Assembly (NCBI GenBank): GCA_050789255.1
Contig: JBOZRQ010000060.1
Location: 310,001-374,000, forward strand
From: JBOZRQ01 sp050789255
GTDB taxonomy: Bacteria > Bacillota > Sulfobacillia > Symbiobacteriales > Symbiobacteriaceae
DNA length: 64,000 bases
Direction of reading: 5' to 3'
The notes under the pieces: generated by a model
The model's input: only the letters and a program-made list of their open reading frames with translations
Told to the model about the DNA's origin: nothing
The model's database searches: none
Made by a program: the position numbers and the translations under genes
Part shown: one piece after another, positions 33,471-41,075 of the stretch
How positions within the stretch are numbered: position 1 is the stretch's first letter
Layout: the number at the start of each line of letters is the position of its first letter

Positions 33471-34229
33471 CTACGGTGCGGCCTCGCTAAATCCGTACTT
33501 CTTCAGCACCGCCCGCGCCGACGGGGCGAGGAGGAAGTCGACGAAGGCCGCGGCCTCCTTTGTATGTTTGGTTCCCTTAATCACAGCGACCGGATAGGTA
33601 ACCGGCTGATGGCTCCCGGGCGGGGCCTCTGCGACCACGACCACCTTGGGCGCCGCGGCGGCGTCGGTGCTGTAGACGATGCCGGCCTGGGCCTCGCCGG
33701 ACTCCACGAAGTGGAGCACCTGGCGCACGTCCTCGCCGAGGACCAGCTTGGTGGAAACGGCCTCGTAGAGCTTCAGCGACTCCAGCACCGCCTTGCCGTA
33801 CTGGCCCGCCGGGACGTGGGCGGGGTTGCCGAGGGCCACCCGCTGGACGGCGGGGCCCTGCAGGTCGCTCCACGACTGGATGCCCGCAGCGGCGGAGGCC
33901 GGTCGGATCAGCACGACCTTGTTGGCAGCCAGAGTCTGGACGCTTTGCAGCAGGCCCTTTTTCTGCAAGGCATCAACCGGTCCCACCGCAGCGCTGATGA
34001 AGAGGTCAGCGGGGGCGCCGCTCTCGATCTGCTGCTGGAGCCCGCCCGAGGAGCCGAAGTTGAAGCGTAGCCGAATGTCCCGATGCTCAGCCTCGAACGC
34101 CGGTTGCAGCTCCTTGAGGGCATCGGTCATGGAAGCGGCGGCCGAGACCAGCAGATCGACCGAGGCCGCCTTGGGGGCGCACCCGGTCATGGTGACCAGG
34201 AGCAACAGGGCAGCGGCAACCTTTCGCAT
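33471..34229 (-). CDS. modA: molybdate-binding lipoprotein
   Basis: A 252-residue ModA. MRKVAAALLLLVTMTGC gives a lipobox (Cys17). The mature protein shows LLVSAAASMTDALKELQPAF, FNFGSSGGLQQQIESGAPAD, LFISAA and VVVVAEAPPGSHQPVTYPV, the oxyanion-binding blocks of the family. ATG at 34229 with GGGAGGCTC upstream was chosen over an earlier in-frame codon without an SD. Upstream on the same strand is a TGGTATTCT extended -10-like element. First gene of the modA-modB-regulator operon. Confidence 0.92.
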   Translation of the reverse strand: MRKVAAALLLLVTMTGCAPKAASVDLLVSAAASMTDALKELQPAFEAEHRDIRLRFNFGSSGGLQQQIESGAPADLFISAAVGPVDALQKKGLLQSVQTLAANKVVLIRPASAAAGIQSWSDLQGPAVQRVALGNPAHVPAGQYGKAVLESLKLYEAVSTKLVLGEDVRQVLHFVESGEAQAGIVYSTDAAAAPKVVVVAEAPPGSHQPVTYPVAVIKGTKHTKEAAAFVDFLLAPSARAVLKKYGFSEAAP

Positions 34230-34407
34230 ACTGAGCCTCCCACAGGTTCGCTTACCGCAAGAATACCATACATCCCGCAAAAATACATGACAACTTCGAG
34301 CGTACGGTCGGAATTCCTTGTGACCCCGCTCTGACCCAACAGGAATCGTTTCGGTATGCGAAGAACTAACCAGGGTCGATCTCTTCCTAGAAAGGGGAAC
34401 CTGCCCC

Positions 34408-35316
34408 GTGAACTTGCTTCAAGCCCTGGTCAACACGGTTCTGCCCATCTTCATACTCGCCGGCCTGGGCTGGATCGCTCGCACCGTCGTCAAGGTGGAC
34501 GTCAAGGAGCCGGCCAAGCTGGCCGTTTACTTCCTGGTGCCGGGATTGATTGTGAACTCGATCCTGGGGAGCACGCTGGTCGCAGCGGAGATCGGCAAGA
34601 TCATCGCCTTCGGGGTGCTCCTGATCGCCGCCATGGTCGCCCTGACGCTCCTGACCGGGCGCCTGCTGGGCTGGTCAGCCAGCGAGCGCAGCGCCTCGGT
34701 GCTGGGCACCGCCTTCATGAACGTGGCCAACTACGGCCTGCCGGTCGTCCTCTTCGCCTTCGGCCAGCAGGGCTTCGAGCGGGCCGCAATCTTCGTGGTG
34801 CTGGTGACGGTGAGCTACTACTCGGTCGGCGTCTTCTTTGCGGCGCATGGCCGCATGGACTGGAAGGACGCCGTCCGCTCCATCTTTAAGCTGCCCCTGA
34901 TCTGGGCGGCAGCCGGGGCGATTCTGGTCCGGTTGACCGGCATCCATCTGCCCGAGGTGATCCTCAAGCCGATTGGCCTGCTGGCCAACGGTGCGGTCGT
35001 CGTGGTCGTGATCTTGCTGGGCATGCAGGTGGCCGGGTTCCGGCTGAAGGGCGCCCGCCTGAAGATCACCGTGGGCGCCGTGCTCAGGCTGGTGGCCTCG
35101 CCGCTGATCGGCATGGCGCTGGTGGCGTTGCTGAAGCCCGAGCCGCTGACCGCCAAGGTGCTGGTGCTGGAGTCAGCGATGCCCACGGCGGTCAACACCA
35201 CGCTGCTGGCGGTGCAGTTCAACGCCGAGCCGGACCTGGTCTCAGGCATTACGCTGACGAGCACCCTGGCCAGCATCGCGACGGTCACCTTCTGGGTCTG
35301 GTTCTTGCAAATGTGA
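34408..35316 (+). CDS. AEC family transporter (auxin efflux carrier-like)
   Basis: A 302-residue, mostly hydrophobic transporter with about ten helices in two homologous halves. Opening TVLPIFILAGLGWIARTVVK and the crossover-type GTAFMNVANYGLPVVLFAFG plus ESAMPTAVNTTLLAVQFNAE are typical of the AEC family, which moves malate/malonate or other organic anions in bacteria. GTG start with AAAGGGGAACC upstream. Single-gene unit; substrate unknown. Confidence 0.85.
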   Translation: MNLLQALVNTVLPIFILAGLGWIARTVVKVDVKEPAKLAVYFLVPGLIVNSILGSTLVAAEIGKIIAFGVLLIAAMVALTLLTGRLLGWSASERSASVLGTAFMNVANYGLPVVLFAFGQQGFERAAIFVVLVTVSYYSVGVFFAAHGRMDWKDAVRSIFKLPLIWAAAGAILVRLTGIHLPEVILKPIGLLANGAVVVVVILLGMQVAGFRLKGARLKITVGAVLRLVASPLIGMALVALLKPEPLTAKVLVLESAMPTAVNTTLLAVQFNAEPDLVSGITLTSTLASIATVTFWVWFLQM

Positions 35317-35321
35317 AAGAG

Positions 35322-35357
35322 AAGGCTCCGTGCCCCTAGGAGGGCGCGGAGCCTTTT
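35322..35357. terminator. bidirectional terminator
   Basis: AAGGCTCCG (35322-35330) with CGGAGCCTT (35347-35355), further pairing in the interior, then TT on the plus side. It overlaps the last codons of the converging antiporter gene. Confidence 0.8.
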
Positions 35358-36511
35358 GCGTGACGGCTGCTGAAGACCGCCTTCAGCATCGGCGGGGTGA
35401 CCAGGGTGGTAAGGAGCGCCACGGCCACCATGGCTGTGAAGAGCGGCCGGGAGATGATCCCCCGGTCCAGGCCGATTGCGGCGACGATCAGGCCGACCTC
35501 GCCACGGGCGATCATGCCGGCGCCGATGCCCAGGGAGGAGCGGTTGCCAAAGCCCGCGAGCTTGGCGCCCAGCCCACAGCCAATCACCTTGGTGATGATC
35601 GCCACGGCGGCCAGCACCAGGGCGAAGACCCAGAAGGAGCCCGACACCCCTGCGAAGTTGGCCGCCAAACCTACGTTCACGAAGAAGAACGGGGCGAAGA
35701 AGGAGAAGGTGACCGTCTCCACCTCGTGCATCAGGTCGTGGCCGAGGCCGGCGGCGCCAAGGGCCAGGCCCGCCAGGTAGGCGCCGACGATGGCCGCCAC
35801 GCCGAACTGCTCAGCAGCGAAGCCGAAGGCCAGCGCTGCGGCGATGGCGATGGCGGTGCGTGGCGCCCCCACCTGAAAGCCCTTGGCGGCCCGTACCAGC
35901 GGCGGCAGGACGAACCAGCCCACCAGGCCGGCGGCGACCAGGAACCCGGCGATCTTGCCGATGAGCAGCACCACGGAGCTGCCCCCCGCCTCGGCGCCGC
36001 CCGCCATGCCAAGGGTGATGGAGAGGACGATCAGGCCCAGGACATCGTCGATGACGGCGGCGGCCAGGATGGTCGTGCCCTCTTTGGAGGCGAGACGGCC
36101 GAGCTCCCGCAGGGTCTGCACCGAGATCGAGACGCTGGTGGCTACAAGGAGCACACCGATAAATACGGCTGAGATGCCGCTGTAACCGAAGGCGGCGGCC
36201 ACGCCCCAGCCCCCGGCGAACGGGACCGCCACGCCCAGCACGGCCACAGCGAGGGCGCCCACGAAGGACTTCTTGAACTCACCGAGATCGGTCTCCAGGC
36301 CGGCCAGGAACATGAGCAGGACGACGCCCACCTCGGAAGCCTCTTTGATCCAGTCGTTGGGATGTAGAATGCCGAGGAGGGCCGGACCCAGAATGATCCC
36401 AACCAGGAGCTTCCCCAATACGGAGGGCTGTCCGAGCCGGCGGCTCAGGTGGCCGGCCAGCTTGATCGAGACGAGAATGAGCGCCGTCTGCCAAAGAAAC
36501 TCGTGCTTCAT
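35336..36511 (-). CDS. CPA2-type cation:proton antiporter (KefB/NapA-like)
   Basis: A 391-residue membrane protein with about 12-13 helices. Landmarks are GHLSRRLGQPSVLGKLLVG, LLMFLAGLETDLGEF, VLLVATSVSISVQTLRELG, AAVIDDVLGLIVLSI (the essential Asp-Asp pair of electrogenic Na+/H+ antiporters such as NapA) and GAGMIARGEVGLIVAAIGL. No C-terminal TrkA-N domain is present, so it is not a full KefB/KefC. The DD motif suggests Na+/H+ exchange; K+ cannot be excluded. ATG at 36511, with SD GGAGGG inside a hairpin. Its 150-nt structured leader is described separately. Confidence 0.88.
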   Translation of the reverse strand: MKHEFLWQTALILVSIKLAGHLSRRLGQPSVLGKLLVGIILGPALLGILHPNDWIKEASEVGVVLLMFLAGLETDLGEFKKSFVGALAVAVLGVAVPFAGGWGVAAAFGYSGISAVFIGVLLVATSVSISVQTLRELGRLASKEGTTILAAAVIDDVLGLIVLSITLGMAGGAEAGGSSVVLLIGKIAGFLVAAGLVGWFVLPPLVRAAKGFQVGAPRTAIAIAAALAFGFAAEQFGVAAIVGAYLAGLALGAAGLGHDLMHEVETVTFSFFAPFFFVNVGLAANFAGVSGSFWVFALVLAAVAIITKVIGCGLGAKLAGFGNRSSLGIGAGMIARGEVGLIVAAIGLDRGIISRPLFTAMVAVALLTTLVTPPMLKAVFSSRHAKGSAPS

Positions 36512-36640
36512 AGACCTTGTTCCCTCCGAACGATAGATTTCCGCCGGAGGGCAATAAAAATAGACCTCCGGCTACTGCAGCCGAAGGTCTACCCACCGGG
36601 CGCTGTCACGGCGCCCGGCTACCATCTTCCCCTTCGTTCC
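36511..36640 (-). promoter_or_regulatory. structured leader of the antiporter gene, candidate cation-responsive riboswitch
   Basis: In transcript order: a GC-rich hairpin (36611-36618 with 36596-36603, arms CCGGGCGC/GCGCCCGG), a terminator hairpin (36579-36591 with 36561-36573, TAGACCTTCGGCT/AGCCGGAGGTCTA) followed by TTTTTATT, then CCCTCCG (36545-36551) pairing with CGGAGGG (36522-36528), which masks the SD. The terminator's first 8 nt (TAGACCTT) can instead pair with AAGGTCTA at 36511-36518 over the start codon. No known aptamer class could be assigned with certainty; Na+ or Li+ riboswitches are the obvious classes to test. Confidence 0.6.
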
Positions 36641-36641
36641 C

Positions 36642-36671
36642 ACTGTACGGGTGGACAACCTGTTCTGTCAA
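36642..36671 (-). promoter_or_regulatory. promoter of the antiporter gene
   Basis: On the minus strand: -35 TTGACA (36671-36666), 18-bp spacer, -10 TACAGT (36647-36642). Transcription would begin about 36635, giving a leader of some 125 nt. Confidence 0.75.
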
Positions 36672-36768
36672 CGGCGGGCCTTATAGTCATAATTGACTTG
36701 GCATGATTCTGCCGGCAGCATGCCGAATCTCAGTAGGATCACGACTATGCCTCAGGAGGCAGCATCCT

Positions 36769-38136
36769 TTGCAGCAGCCAAAGCACACCGAGAGTACCGC
36801 CGGACGCAACAAGGGGCTTCGCCTTGAGATCCTGCGCCTCGCCTGGCCCGTGGTAGCCGAGTCGCTCATGGGTACCCTGGCGCAGATGGTCGACATGATC
36901 CTCGTGGGTCCCCTGGGCGCCGGCGCGGTGGCGGCGGTGGGCCTCTCCACGCAGCCGCTCTGGTTCTTGATGGGGCCCTTCCTGGGCCTCGGATCGGGCC
37001 TGGGAGCGCTGATCTCACGGTTCGTTGGCGCCGGCGACGATGAGCAGGCCCGCTCGGCCGCCCGCCAGGGCTTCTGGCTGAGCGGCGTCCTGGCCCTGGT
37101 CATGTGCAGCCTGATTTACTGGCAAGCACCCTTTATCATTACAGCCATGGGCGGCGGGGAGGATGTGCTGCCCCTGGCCTCGGCCTACCTGCGGGCGCTG
37201 GCGCCGGGCCTGATCGCCCTGTTCTGGAGCAACGTGATGGGCGCCGCCCCACGCGCTGCCGGCGACACACGTACGCCCTTCTACATCGGGGTGGGGGTAA
37301 ACGTCATCAACCTCGGGCTTGCCTGGGTGCTGATTTACGGCCACTTCGGGCTCCCAGCCATGGGCCTGGTGGGCGCCGGCGTGGCGACCTCCATCGCCCG
37401 GATCCTCGGCGCCGTCGCCCTGCTCTGGACGCTCCTGCGGGGGACCCGGGGCGTGCGGCTGGAGCCCGCCCGCATCTTCGAGATCGACTGGCCCTTGATC
37501 AAGCGGATACTGAACGTCGGCCTGCCCGCCGCCGGCGAGCGCCTGGCCACCAGCTTTGCGTACGTCGTCTACACCCGCATCGTCAACACGTTGGGAACCG
37601 TGGTCGCCGCCGCCCATTACACGGCGGTGACCGCCGAGAACGTCTCCTGGATGCTCGGCACGGGCCTGACCACCGCCGCCGCCACCCTGGTCGGGCAGGC
37701 GCTGGGGGCGGGCACGCCCGAGCGGGCCTCCGCGGCGATCAAGGAGTCGATCAAGATCGGCCTGGTGGCGGTCCTGCCGCTGATCGCCCTGTTCGGCCTC
37801 TTTCCGCAGCCCTACGTCGGGCTGTTCAGCAAGGATCCCGCCGTGGTCGCACAGGCCTCGAACGCCCTGCGGGTGGCGGCGGCCGGCGAGATCCCCATGG
37901 TGCTCTCGTTGGTCTACATCGGCGCCCTGACCGGCGCCGGCGACAGCCGCATGATCGCCGGCATCAGCCTGGCGGGCGGCTGGGTGGTTCGGCTCGGCCT
38001 TGCGGTGCTGTTGGTCCCGGTGCTGGGTCTTGGGCTGGAGGGCGCCTGGGCAGCCTCCGTGCTTGACTGGACCGTGCGGGTGGGCCTGCTATACCTGCGC
38101 TTCCGAAGCGGACGCTGGCAGCGGGTGAAGGTCTAG
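36769..38136 (+). CDS. MATE family efflux transporter
   Basis: A 455-residue MATE (NorM/DinF-like) transporter with 12 predicted helices in two halves. LRLAWPVVAESLMGTLAQMV with DMILVGPLGAGAVAAVGLST is the first-half signature; LNVGLPAAGERLATSFAYVV and GTGLTTAAATLVGQALGAG the second. Exports cationic drugs or metabolites against H+ or Na+. The TTG at 36769 is chosen for AGGAGG 9 nt upstream; the frame is open back to 36703 without an SD. It diverges from the antiporter gene. Confidence 0.9.
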   Translation: MQQPKHTESTAGRNKGLRLEILRLAWPVVAESLMGTLAQMVDMILVGPLGAGAVAAVGLSTQPLWFLMGPFLGLGSGLGALISRFVGAGDDEQARSAARQGFWLSGVLALVMCSLIYWQAPFIITAMGGGEDVLPLASAYLRALAPGLIALFWSNVMGAAPRAAGDTRTPFYIGVGVNVINLGLAWVLIYGHFGLPAMGLVGAGVATSIARILGAVALLWTLLRGTRGVRLEPARIFEIDWPLIKRILNVGLPAAGERLATSFAYVVYTRIVNTLGTVVAAAHYTAVTAENVSWMLGTGLTTAAATLVGQALGAGTPERASAAIKESIKIGLVAVLPLIALFGLFPQPYVGLFSKDPAVVAQASNALRVAAAGEIPMVLSLVYIGALTGAGDSRMIAGISLAGGWVVRLGLAVLLVPVLGLGLEGAWAASVLDWTVRVGLLYLRFRSGRWQRVKV

Positions 38137-38243
38137 CGACCGGCCCGAGCAACATAAGATGGACGGGAAGAGCTTGGCCGCCCTACCAGGATGACAGCGG
38201 GGCGAAAACCGGGTATCCTTCTGTAGGGAAGGGGGCCGTCGGG

Positions 38244-38840
38244 TTGGTACATGCGTGGAAACACTGGTTCGACAGTCACGTCTACCTGGCTGTCTTCTTC
38301 GCCTCCGTGCTGGAGGGGCTGGGGCTGCCCGTGCCCGCGGAGGTGCTCTTCCTGGCCACGGCGGGACTGATTCACGCCGGCCGTGCGACGCTCGGCCAGG
38401 TGATCGGAGCAGCCGTGACCGGGAACATGACCGGGTCGCTCTGTGGCTTCAGCCTGGCCTATTACGGCGGACCGGCGCTGCTGAAGCGGGTGAGCAGGGT
38501 GGTGGGGCTGAAGCAGGGCGCCCTCGACCAGGTTGAAACCTTCTTCCGGCGGTACGGGGCGACCACGGTCTTCATGTCGCGGTTCATCGGCTTTATCCGG
38601 GCAGCGACGGTTTACGTGGCCGGGGCGGCGAGGATGTCGCCCATTCGCTTCGGACTGTATATGCTAATGGCGGTCACCATCTGGAATGCGGGCTGGGCTT
38701 ACCTGGCCTTCCGGTTCGGCGCAGGGCTGCCGCACGTGCTCCAGAAGGTGATCGGGCACAGCGCTGTCTGGGCCGTCACCCTGGTGGGAATCGTGGTGCT
38801 CGGCGGAATCTGGCTGAAACGGCGGAGAACTGTGTCGTAA
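38244..38840 (+). CDS. DedA family membrane protein
   Basis: A 198-residue DedA/SNARE-associated (VTT) domain protein. Landmarks: FASVLEGLGLPVPAEVLFLA, GNMTGSLCGFSLAYYGGPAL, the amphipathic FFRRYGATTVFMSRFIGFIR with its conserved Arg residues, and AAGLA-type re-entrant loop ATVYVAGAARMSP. DedA proteins include flippases for undecaprenyl phosphate or phosphatidylethanolamine; which one applies here is unknown. TTG start with GGGAAGGGGG upstream. Confidence 0.9.
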   Translation: MVHAWKHWFDSHVYLAVFFASVLEGLGLPVPAEVLFLATAGLIHAGRATLGQVIGAAVTGNMTGSLCGFSLAYYGGPALLKRVSRVVGLKQGALDQVETFFRRYGATTVFMSRFIGFIRAATVYVAGAARMSPIRFGLYMLMAVTIWNAGWAYLAFRFGAGLPHVLQKVIGHSAVWAVTLVGIVVLGGIWLKRRRTVS

Positions 38841-38876
38841 AATTGGCAGGTGCAGGAGGATTCATCTCCAGCCAGG

Positions 38877-38885
38877 TGGTATACT
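38877..38885 (+). promoter_or_regulatory. extended -10 promoter element of the gcv operon
   Basis: TGGTATACT, about 20 nt before the glycine riboswitch; identical to the elements before aroC, panB and the gene at 60303. Confidence 0.65.
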
Positions 38886-38904
38886 ACTTAGGAACTCCAT
38901 ACAG

Positions 38905-39043
38905 ACGGACGATGGCACCCGGAAGAGTCCCGCCGCGAGGCGGGCGCCGAAGGAGCAATGCCCCAGCTACGCTGGCGGTGGGCAGAATCTCTCAGGCAAA
39001 GGCGACCGGGGCCGGACGGGCTCTGAACGAAAGGACAGAGGTT
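38905..39043 (+). ncRNA. glycine riboswitch, single aptamer
   Basis: Core blocks of the gcvT element are visible once each: GCCGAAGGAGCAATGCC, AGAATCTCTCAGGCAAAGG and the closing AAGGACAGAG. Only one copy of each block is present, so it is a singlet rather than the more common tandem. It precedes the whole glycine cleavage operon. The gene-free stretch 38841-39151 is filled by the promoter, this aptamer and the terminator. Confidence 0.93.
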
Positions 39044-39090
39044 ACAGCGGGCGCAAGGCGCCGTTGTACCTTCTGTCCTTCATGTTTTGC
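39031..39090 (+). terminator. terminator of the glycine riboswitch
   Basis: Long imperfect stem 39031-39054 with 39057-39080 (AAGGACAGAGGTTACAG pairing with the later TTGTACCTTCTGTCCTT), then CATGTTTT. Its 5' arm is the end of the aptamer, so glycine binding should prevent terminator folding (ON switch). Confidence 0.75.
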
Positions 39091-39151
39091 CATCGGTATG
39101 GAAAAGACTACGCTGGCAGATATGTCTGATGCTCTTCGGAGGTGTGCTACG

Positions 39152-40279
39152 GTGGAGGAGACCCTGAAGCGTACGCCCTTGTACGAGATGCACCTGAAGC
39201 TGGGGGCCCGCATGGTGCCGTTTGGCGGCTGGGATATGCCCGTGCAGTACAGCGGTGTCATAGACGAGCACAAGGCGGTACGAAATGCCGCAGGCCTGTT
39301 CGATGTCTCCCACATGGGCGAGTTCGAGCTGAAGGGCCCGCAGGCGCTGGACCTGATTCAGCTGATCAGCGTCAACAACGCCGCCAAGCTCGAGGTCGGC
39401 CAGGTCCAGTACAGCCTTATGTGCTACGAGAACGGCACCATCGTCGACGATATTCTGGTCTACCGCCTCGGCGAGAACCACTACTGGCTGGTGGTCAACG
39501 CCGGCAACATCGATAAGGACTGGGAATGGGTTACATACTGCAAGGAGCGGGCCGGCCTTTCCAACCTGGAGCTCAATAACATCTCCGCCGACGTGGCGCA
39601 GATCGCCATCCAGGGGCCGCTGGCCGAGCGCATCTTGCAGCCGCTGGTCCCGAACGTGGTCCTCGAGGAGCTCAAGTTCTACTGGGCCAAGACCGGTGCC
39701 ACCGTGGCCGGCATGAAGACCCTGGTGCTCTCCCGCACCGGGTATACCGGCGAGGATGGCTTTGAAATCTACGTCCGGCGTGAAGACGCGATGGCCATGT
39801 GGGAAGCCCTCATGGAGGCCGGCGACGAGGATGGGCTGGTCCCGGCAGGCCTGGGCGCCCGCGATACCCTCCGCTTTGAAGCCAAACTGCCGCTCTACGG
39901 CCATGAGATCAACGACAAGATCACCCCGCTGGAGGCCGGCCTGGGCTTCTTCGTGAAGCTGAAGAAGGGTGCGGACTTCATCGGCCGGGAGGCGCTTGCC
40001 GCCCAGAAGGAGGCAGGCCTGACCCGCAAGCTGGTCGGCTTTGAGATGATCGACCGCGGCATTCCCCGCCAGGGTTACGAGATCGCCCGTGACGGGCAGG
40101 TCGTCGGCCAGGTGACCACCGGCTCCTTCGCTCCGACCCTGGAGAAGAACATCGGCCTGGGGTACGTCCCCGTGGAGATGAGCGAGGTCGGCAGCGAGTT
40201 TGATATCATCATCCGCGGGAAGGCCACGAGGGCCCGCGTCTGCGAGACGCCCTTCTACCAGCCCCGCTACAAGAGGTAA
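39152..40279 (+). CDS. gcvT: glycine cleavage system T protein (aminomethyltransferase)
   Basis: A 375-residue GcvT that transfers the methylene group from aminomethyl-lipoyl GcvH to tetrahydrofolate and releases ammonia. Signatures: LKRTPLYEMHLKLGARMVPF, GGWDMPVQYSGVIDEHKAVR, GLFDVSHMGEFELKGP, SRTGYTGEDGFEIYV and GLGARDTLRFEAKLPLYGHE. GTG at 39152 has GGAGGTG 7 nt upstream and gives the usual length and N-terminus; the frame is open back to 38843 through the riboswitch. First gene of the operon. Confidence 0.95.
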   Translation: MEETLKRTPLYEMHLKLGARMVPFGGWDMPVQYSGVIDEHKAVRNAAGLFDVSHMGEFELKGPQALDLIQLISVNNAAKLEVGQVQYSLMCYENGTIVDDILVYRLGENHYWLVVNAGNIDKDWEWVTYCKERAGLSNLELNNISADVAQIAIQGPLAERILQPLVPNVVLEELKFYWAKTGATVAGMKTLVLSRTGYTGEDGFEIYVRREDAMAMWEALMEAGDEDGLVPAGLGARDTLRFEAKLPLYGHEINDKITPLEAGLGFFVKLKKGADFIGREALAAQKEAGLTRKLVGFEMIDRGIPRQGYEIARDGQVVGQVTTGSFAPTLEKNIGLGYVPVEMSEVGSEFDIIIRGKATRARVCETPFYQPRYKR

Positions 40280-40281
40280 GC

Positions 40282-40470
40282 ATGATCAAGATCTTCCTCG
40301 GACTGGGAATCCTGTGGGTGCTGTTCGCCGGATATCAGTACGTCTCCCTGGACGGCGACCCGGACCGGTGGAGGATTGTCATGCAGTTCCTGGGCATGGC
40401 CGCGATCAACCTCGTGGTCGCCCTGTTTCTGAACTGGATGAAGGAGCGGCGCCAGCGCGCCGGTCGCTAG
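40282..40470 (+). CDS. small two-helix membrane protein
   Basis: A 62-residue protein: helix 1 MIKIFLGLGILWVLFAGYQY, a short acidic loop (LDGDPDRWR), helix 2 VMQFLGMAAINLVVALFLNW, and a basic tail (KERRQRAGR). It starts 2 nt after gcvT and the next small gene starts 1 nt after it, so it is firmly in the gcv operon. Not recognised; perhaps a local membrane adaptor. The tail suggests an N-out/C-in or hairpin topology with the tail in the cytoplasm. Confidence 0.7.
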   Translation: MIKIFLGLGILWVLFAGYQYVSLDGDPDRWRIVMQFLGMAAINLVVALFLNWMKERRQRAGR

Positions 40471-40471
40471 C

Positions 40472-40651
40472 ATGACTTCCAACCTGATGCCCCTGGCCGC
40501 GACGCTGGTGGTCCTCTTCTACGCCCTGGGCGTAGCCTTTCGCCGCAGCCCCCTGTGGTACGAGTGGGTGGCAGCCGCCCTGGGTGCAGCGTTCGCAGTC
40601 TGGTTCTGGTATACCGAGTTGAAACGGGCCCGCCGTCGGCGCGGCCGCTGA
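40472..40651 (+). CDS. second small membrane protein in the gcv operon
   Basis: A 59-codon ORF beginning at the ATG directly after the previous stop. It reads MTSNLMPLAATLVVLFYALG, a charged loop FRRSPLWYEW, a second helix VAAALGAAFAVWFWY, and a basic tail TELKRARRRRGR. Codons are strongly G/C-ending as in real genes here. No separate SD is visible, so it is probably translated by coupling to the 62-residue gene. The pair have the same two-helix, basic-tail layout. Function unknown. Confidence 0.65.
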   Translation: MTSNLMPLAATLVVLFYALGVAFRRSPLWYEWVAAALGAAFAVWFWYTELKRARRRRGR

Positions 40652-40674
40652 AACATCAAGGAGGGCTCTTCTCA

Positions 40675-41073
40675 ATGGCTAACCCCAAGACTCCCGCCGG
40701 GCTGAAGTACACCAAGGAGCACGAGTGGATCAAGGTCGAGGGCAACATCGGCATCGTCGGCATCACCGACTTCGCGCAGGATCAGCTGGGCGACGTGGTC
40801 TTCGTGGAGCTCCCCGCCGTGGGCCGGGTGCTGAAGGCCGGCGAGCAGTTCGGCGTGGTCGAGTCGGTCAAGACTGTCTCGGACCTGTACTGCCCCGTTG
40901 CCGGCAAGGTGGTGGAGGTCAACACCGAGCTGGAGGGCGCCCCCGAGCTGGTCAATTCGGGCCCCTACGAGCAGGGCTGGATGCTGAAGCTGGAGCTCGC
41001 CAACCCCTCTGATGTCGACGCACTCCTCGACGCCGCTGGCTACGAGGGCTTTGTTAAGGAGGCAGGCCACTAA
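40675..41073 (+). CDS. gcvH: glycine cleavage system H protein
   Basis: A 132-residue lipoyl carrier protein that shuttles the aminomethyl group between P, T and L proteins. The lipoylated Lys is K66 in VVESVKTVSDLY, and TKEHEWIKVEGNIGIVGITD plus GDVVFVELPAVG are family blocks. ATG at 40675 with AAGGAGGG upstream. Lies between the small membrane protein genes and gcvPA. Confidence 0.96.
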   Translation: MANPKTPAGLKYTKEHEWIKVEGNIGIVGITDFAQDQLGDVVFVELPAVGRVLKAGEQFGVVESVKTVSDLYCPVAGKVVEVNTELEGAPELVNSGPYEQGWMLKLELANPSDVDALLDAAGYEGFVKEAGH

Positions 41074-41075
41074 GT

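Noticed and set aside
38843..39151. N-terminal extension of GcvT by about 100 residues
   Set aside because: The open frame passes through the glycine riboswitch and terminator; the SD-supported GTG at 39152 gives the normal GcvT N-terminus.
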